NCBI RefSeq assembly: GCF_000373625.1
Contig: NZ_KB891993.1
Span: 372,001 to 436,000 of the forward strand
From: Streptomyces sp. LaPpAH-108
GTDB taxonomy: Bacteria; Actinomycetota; Actinomycetes; Streptomycetales; Streptomycetaceae
Direction of reading: 5' to 3'
DNA length: 64,000 bases
Shown: in pieces, positions 61,195 through 64,000 of the stretch
Layout of the letters: every line of letters begins with the position of its first letter
How positions within the stretch are numbered: the stretch's first letter is position 1
The notes under the pieces: model-generated
Databases searched by the model: none
Seen by the model: only the letters and a program-made list of their open reading frames with translations
Told to the model about the DNA's origin: nothing
Position numbers and translations under genes: made by a program

Positions 61195-62958
61195 ATGGCC
61201 CGGCCCAATGACGAAGTGGCGGCCCTGTTCCAGGAGTACGCCGACCTGATCTCGATCACCGGCGGGGAGGCGTACAAGGCGCGCGTCTACGAGAAGGCCG
61301 CCCGTGCCGTCGGCGGCTATCACGCGGACGTGTCCACGCTGGACGCCAAGGGGCTGCGGGAGATCCCCGGGGTCGGCAGGTCGATCGCGGAAAAGATCGA
61401 GGAATACTTCCGCACCGGCGGTGTGGCGGCGGTCGACGAGCTGCGCGCCAGGATCCCGGCCGGGGTCCGGCGCCTGACGGCCATTCCCACGCTCGGTCCG
61501 AAGAAGGCGATGGCGCTCTACGACGAGCTGGGCATCTCCTCGGTCGAGGAACTGGTCGACGCGATCCACGCCGAGAAGCCGCGCGAGCTGAAGGGCTTCG
61601 GGCCGAAGACGGAGGAGAAGATCCTCCACGGCGTCGAACTCCTCCGGTCCTCGGGCGACCGCGTCCTGATCGACGTCGCCATGGACCTCGCGGACGAGAT
61701 CGTCGCGGCGCTGTCCGAGGTGCCCGGCTGCCGCCGCTGCACCTGCGCGGGGTCGCTGCGCCGGATGCGGGAGACGATCGGCGACATCGACATCCTCGTC
61801 GCGGCCGAGAAGTCCGCGCCGCTGATGAAGGCGTTCACCGAACTCCCTTACGTCACCGAGGTGATCGCGCACGGCCCGGCGAAGACCTCGGTGCGCACCG
61901 ACCGGGGGCTGGCCGTCGATCTGCGGGTCGTACCGCCGGACTCCTGGGGCGCGGCGCTGCAGTACTTCACCGGGTCGAAGGCGCACAACATCCGCACCCG
62001 GGAGCTGGCCGTGCACCAGGGGCTGAAGCTGTCCGAGTACGGCCTGTTCGACGCCGAGAGCGGGGAGAAGATCGTCTCCGAGACCGAGGAGGAGGTGTAC
62101 GCCCGGCTCGGGCTGCCCTGGATTCCGCCACCGCTGCGCGAGGACCGGGGCGAGATCGAGGCCGGACTGCGCGGCGAACTGCCCGTCCTGGTCCAGGAGT
62201 CGGACCTCCGGGGCGATCTGCACACCCACACCGATCTGACCGACGGACTCGCGCCGCTGGAGGAGATGGCGGAGGCGGCAGCGGCACGCGGTTACGCGTA
62301 CCTCGCGATCACCGATCACGGGCCCGACCTGTCCATGCAGCGGATGACCGAGGAGCGGATGCTGGCCCAGCGCGAGCAGGTGAAGAAGCTCGACGGCACG
62401 TACGGCAAGCGGGGCAGGCGGCGTGGGATGCGGCTGCTGCACGGGGTCGAGCTGAACATCGGCCCGGAGGGCGAGGTGGACTGGCCCGAGGAGTTCCTGG
62501 CGGGCTTCGACCTGTGCGTGGCCTCGGTGCACTCGCACTTCGACCAGAGCCGTGAGGCGCTGACCCGGCGGATCGTCCGGGCCTGCGAGAACCCGTACGT
62601 CAACGTCATCGGCCACCCCACCACCCGCCTCATCGGCAAGCGGTCCCCGCTGGACGCCGACCTGGACGAGATCTTCGCCGCCTGCGCCCGCACCGGCACC
62701 GCCCTGGAGATCAACTCCCACCCCGACCGCCTGGACCTGCGCGACGAGGACATCCTGCGCGCCCGCCGCCACGGTGTGAAGTTCGCCGTCGACAGCGACG
62801 CGCACTCCGTGCTCCATCTGGCCAACACCCGGTACGGGGTGGGGACGGCGCAGCGGGGGTGGCTGACGAAGGACGATGTGATCAACACCTGGCCGGAGAC
62901 GCGGTTGCGGCGTTTCCTGCGCAAGGGGCGGCGGTCCGGCGCCCGGAACGCCTCGTGA
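61195..62958 (+). CDS. polX: PolX-type DNA polymerase/3'-5' exonuclease (PHP)
   Basis: A 587-residue family X polymerase. Helix-hairpin-helix elements are at about 55-70 (LREIPGVGRSIAEKIEEYF) and 130-145 (LKGFGPKTEEKILHG), the palm at about 165-240 with CAGSLRRMRETIGDIDILVA (catalytic Asp pair), and a C-terminal PHP nuclease domain (about 340-580) with GDLHTHTDLTDG, AITDHGP and VDSDAHS. It fills gaps during base-excision repair. ATG 61195 follows CGGAG. Ends 1 nt before the convergent hydrolase gene. Confidence 0.93.
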   Translation: MARPNDEVAALFQEYADLISITGGEAYKARVYEKAARAVGGYHADVSTLDAKGLREIPGVGRSIAEKIEEYFRTGGVAAVDELRARIPAGVRRLTAIPTLGPKKAMALYDELGISSVEELVDAIHAEKPRELKGFGPKTEEKILHGVELLRSSGDRVLIDVAMDLADEIVAALSEVPGCRRCTCAGSLRRMRETIGDIDILVAAEKSAPLMKAFTELPYVTEVIAHGPAKTSVRTDRGLAVDLRVVPPDSWGAALQYFTGSKAHNIRTRELAVHQGLKLSEYGLFDAESGEKIVSETEEEVYARLGLPWIPPPLREDRGEIEAGLRGELPVLVQESDLRGDLHTHTDLTDGLAPLEEMAEAAAARGYAYLAITDHGPDLSMQRMTEERMLAQREQVKKLDGTYGKRGRRRGMRLLHGVELNIGPEGEVDWPEEFLAGFDLCVASVHSHFDQSREALTRRIVRACENPYVNVIGHPTTRLIGKRSPLDADLDEIFAACARTGTALEINSHPDRLDLRDEDILRARRHGVKFAVDSDAHSVLHLANTRYGVGTAQRGWLTKDDVINTWPETRLRRFLRKGRRSGARNAS

Positions 62959-62959
62959 G

Positions 62960-63610
62960 TCACCGGTCGCGCAACCGCTCCGCGCACCACTCCCCCGCCA
63001 GCCGCGCGACCTCCTCCAGGGTGCCGGGCTCCTCGAAGAGGTGGGTCGCGCCGGGTACGACGCGCAGCTCGTGCGGGGCGCGCAGCCGTGCCGCGGCCTC
63101 CTCGTTGAGCCGCAGGACTTCGGGGTCGTCGCCGCCGACCAGCAGGAGGACCGGGGCGCTCACCTGCTCCAGCGCGTCCCCGGCCAGGTCGGGGCGTCCG
63201 CCCCGGGAGATCACGGCGTAGACCCGCACCGATCGCTCGGCCGCGGCCACCAGTGCGGCGGCGGCCCCGGTGCTCGCCCCGAACAGCGCGACCGGCAGCT
63301 CCCTCGTGCTTTCCGGCTCCGCCAGCCAGTCGATCGCGGCGACGACCCGCCGCCCGAGCAACGGGATGTCGAAGCGGTGCTCGCCCGTGACGACGTCCTC
63401 CAGTTCCTCGCGTTCACTGAGCAGATCCATCAGCAGCGTCCCGAACCCGGCGTTCCTCAGCTCCCCTGCGACCATCCGATTGCGCGGGCTGTGCCGGGAA
63501 CTCCCGCTGCCATGCGCGAACAACACCACCGCCCGCGCCCCGTCGGGCAACCCCAGATCGCCCTCCAACGCGGCCCCCTCGGCGGGAATCAGCACCATCT
63601 CGGAGATCAC
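62960..63610 (-). CDS. Alpha/beta hydrolase, dienelactone-hydrolase-like
   Basis: A 216-residue hydrolase with VVLFAHGSGSSRHSPRNR (oxyanion region), nucleophile Ser in ALFGASTGAAAALVAAA, acid Asp in LLLVGGDDPEVL and His in VVPGATHLFEEPGTLEE: a complete triad. Members are often linked to phosphoribosyltransferase genes and have unknown substrates. The start is uncertain: AAGGAG directly abuts ATG 63619, so GTG 63610 (9-nt spacing) is preferred. Confidence 0.85.
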   Translation of the reverse strand: MISEMVLIPAEGAALEGDLGLPDGARAVVLFAHGSGSSRHSPRNRMVAGELRNAGFGTLLMDLLSEREELEDVVTGEHRFDIPLLGRRVVAAIDWLAEPESTRELPVALFGASTGAAAALVAAAERSVRVYAVISRGGRPDLAGDALEQVSAPVLLLVGGDDPEVLRLNEEAAARLRAPHELRVVPGATHLFEEPGTLEEVARLAGEWCAERLRDR

Positions 63611-63718
63611 CGCCACCATCTCCTTCCGGGACCGGTCGGACGGCCCCTTCGCGCGGCGCCTCCCGCGTACCCGCCCAGCGGGCGTCTGCACACCGCACGA
63701 GGGGCCGCTCGCCCCGGA

Positions 63719-63958
63719 TCAGCCCGCGCGCCCCACGGCCTCGGCGCCCGCCGCCTCGTTCCGCAGCCAGATCGTGCGCTGCGGGAACGGGATGTCGATG
63801 CCCGCGGTGTCGAGGTGGGCGTCCTCGCCCACCGTCTCGCCGAGGTCGACGGTGTCCCCACGCCGTACTGGTCCTCGAACATGATGAGGAGCCCGGAGAG
63901 ATGGTCGGCGACCAGGCTCTGCGTGCCGAAGCCGACCGCCGATTCCCCCTCCTGTCAA
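63719..63958 (-). pseudogene. Remnant of MscS-family mechanosensitive channel
   Basis: The reverse strand encodes two MscS pieces in different frames: SLVADHLSGLLIMFEDQYGV in one, then DTVDLGE in another, requiring a one-base frameshift near 63860. The MscS beta domain of about 90 residues that should follow VDLGE is missing; the text jumps straight to the C-terminal FPQRTIWLRNEA. So a frameshift plus an internal deletion have destroyed the gene. Only the C-terminal end is visible before the upstream sequence becomes unrelated. Confidence 0.7.
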
Positions 63959-63970
63959 CGCCTGTTGACA
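63953..63970. promoter_or_regulatory. Perfect palindrome TGTCAACGCCTGTTGACA
   Basis: 7-bp arms (63953-63959 and 63964-63970) with a 4-nt spacer, exactly at the 5' edge of the MscS remnant. It resembles GntR- or TetR-type operators, or a recombination junction. The gene it might serve lies outside the window. Confidence 0.55.
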
Positions 63971-64000
63971 TGTCGTCCGCCGTACCGGGACGCCTCGGCC

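Overview
This 64 kb window is a high-GC actinobacterial chromosome segment, almost certainly Streptomyces. Coding density is high, third codon positions are GC-rich, GTG and TTG starts are common, many neighbours overlap by 4 nt (GTGA/ATGA), DtxR/DmdR1-type iron boxes of the Streptomyces form are present, and the F420 enzyme, HtaA, TIGR02353-type and Rox families are typical of the genus. I see no rRNA, tRNA, CRISPR array or intact insertion sequence.

Layout. 1-10.7 kb: catabolic and redox genes (truncated MFS importer with a divergent 2-hydroxyacid dehydrogenase, large-subunit catalase, F420-dependent oxidoreductase, SRPBCC protein with an FAD oxidoreductase, DyP peroxidase, and an EamA exporter/MarR pair around a double palindromic operator). 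10.7-23.2 kb: a heme-acquisition island with hmuTUV, a membrane-anchored secreted protein, three HtaA-domain surface or secreted proteins (one ending in a sortase-like LASTG tail, one fused to a WxL-like domain and followed by a WxL-interacting DUF916 protein), heme oxygenase and a DUF2470 protein. Three iron boxes control it. 23.4-29.5 kb: an MFS exporter divergent from a two-gene ABC exporter-fold pair, with a TetR-type palindrome abutting a fourth iron box between them and a TetR gene downstream. 29.5-33.5 kb: an AT-richer accessory pair, a GT-B-like protein of unknown function convergent with a membrane-anchored STAND-like NTPase with TPR-like repeats. 33.5-35.1 kb: a rifampicin monooxygenase (rox) behind a rifamycin-associated element (RAE). 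35.4-45.8 kb: general genes (GCS2 ligase, universal stress protein, Tat-exported phospholipase C, TetR, HAD phosphatase, DUF4236-TerD protein, DUF3761 protein, stand-alone TOPRIM, SDR/TetR pair).

45.8-57.5 kb is the most striking part: a biosynthetic cluster with sbnA and sbnB (L-2,3-diaminopropionate synthesis), an Fe/2-oxoglutarate dioxygenase, an NRPS (partial C-A-T-TE), and a membrane protein consisting of a carrier domain fused to the hexapeptide-repeat terminal region (TIGR02353) of Pls/PosA poly-amino-acid synthetases but lacking the adenylation domain. Upstream are an isochorismatase-like protein, an MFS exporter and a MarR regulator with a perfect palindromic operator. I read it as a split Pls-type system for a diaminopropionate-containing oligomer or peptide.

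57.6-64 kb: MgtC-like membrane protein, a small conserved protein, a second-type dnaK preceded by a 13-bp-arm inverted repeat, a small RelE-sized ORF, PolX, an alpha/beta hydrolase, and a decayed MscS fragment next to a perfect palindrome at the window edge.
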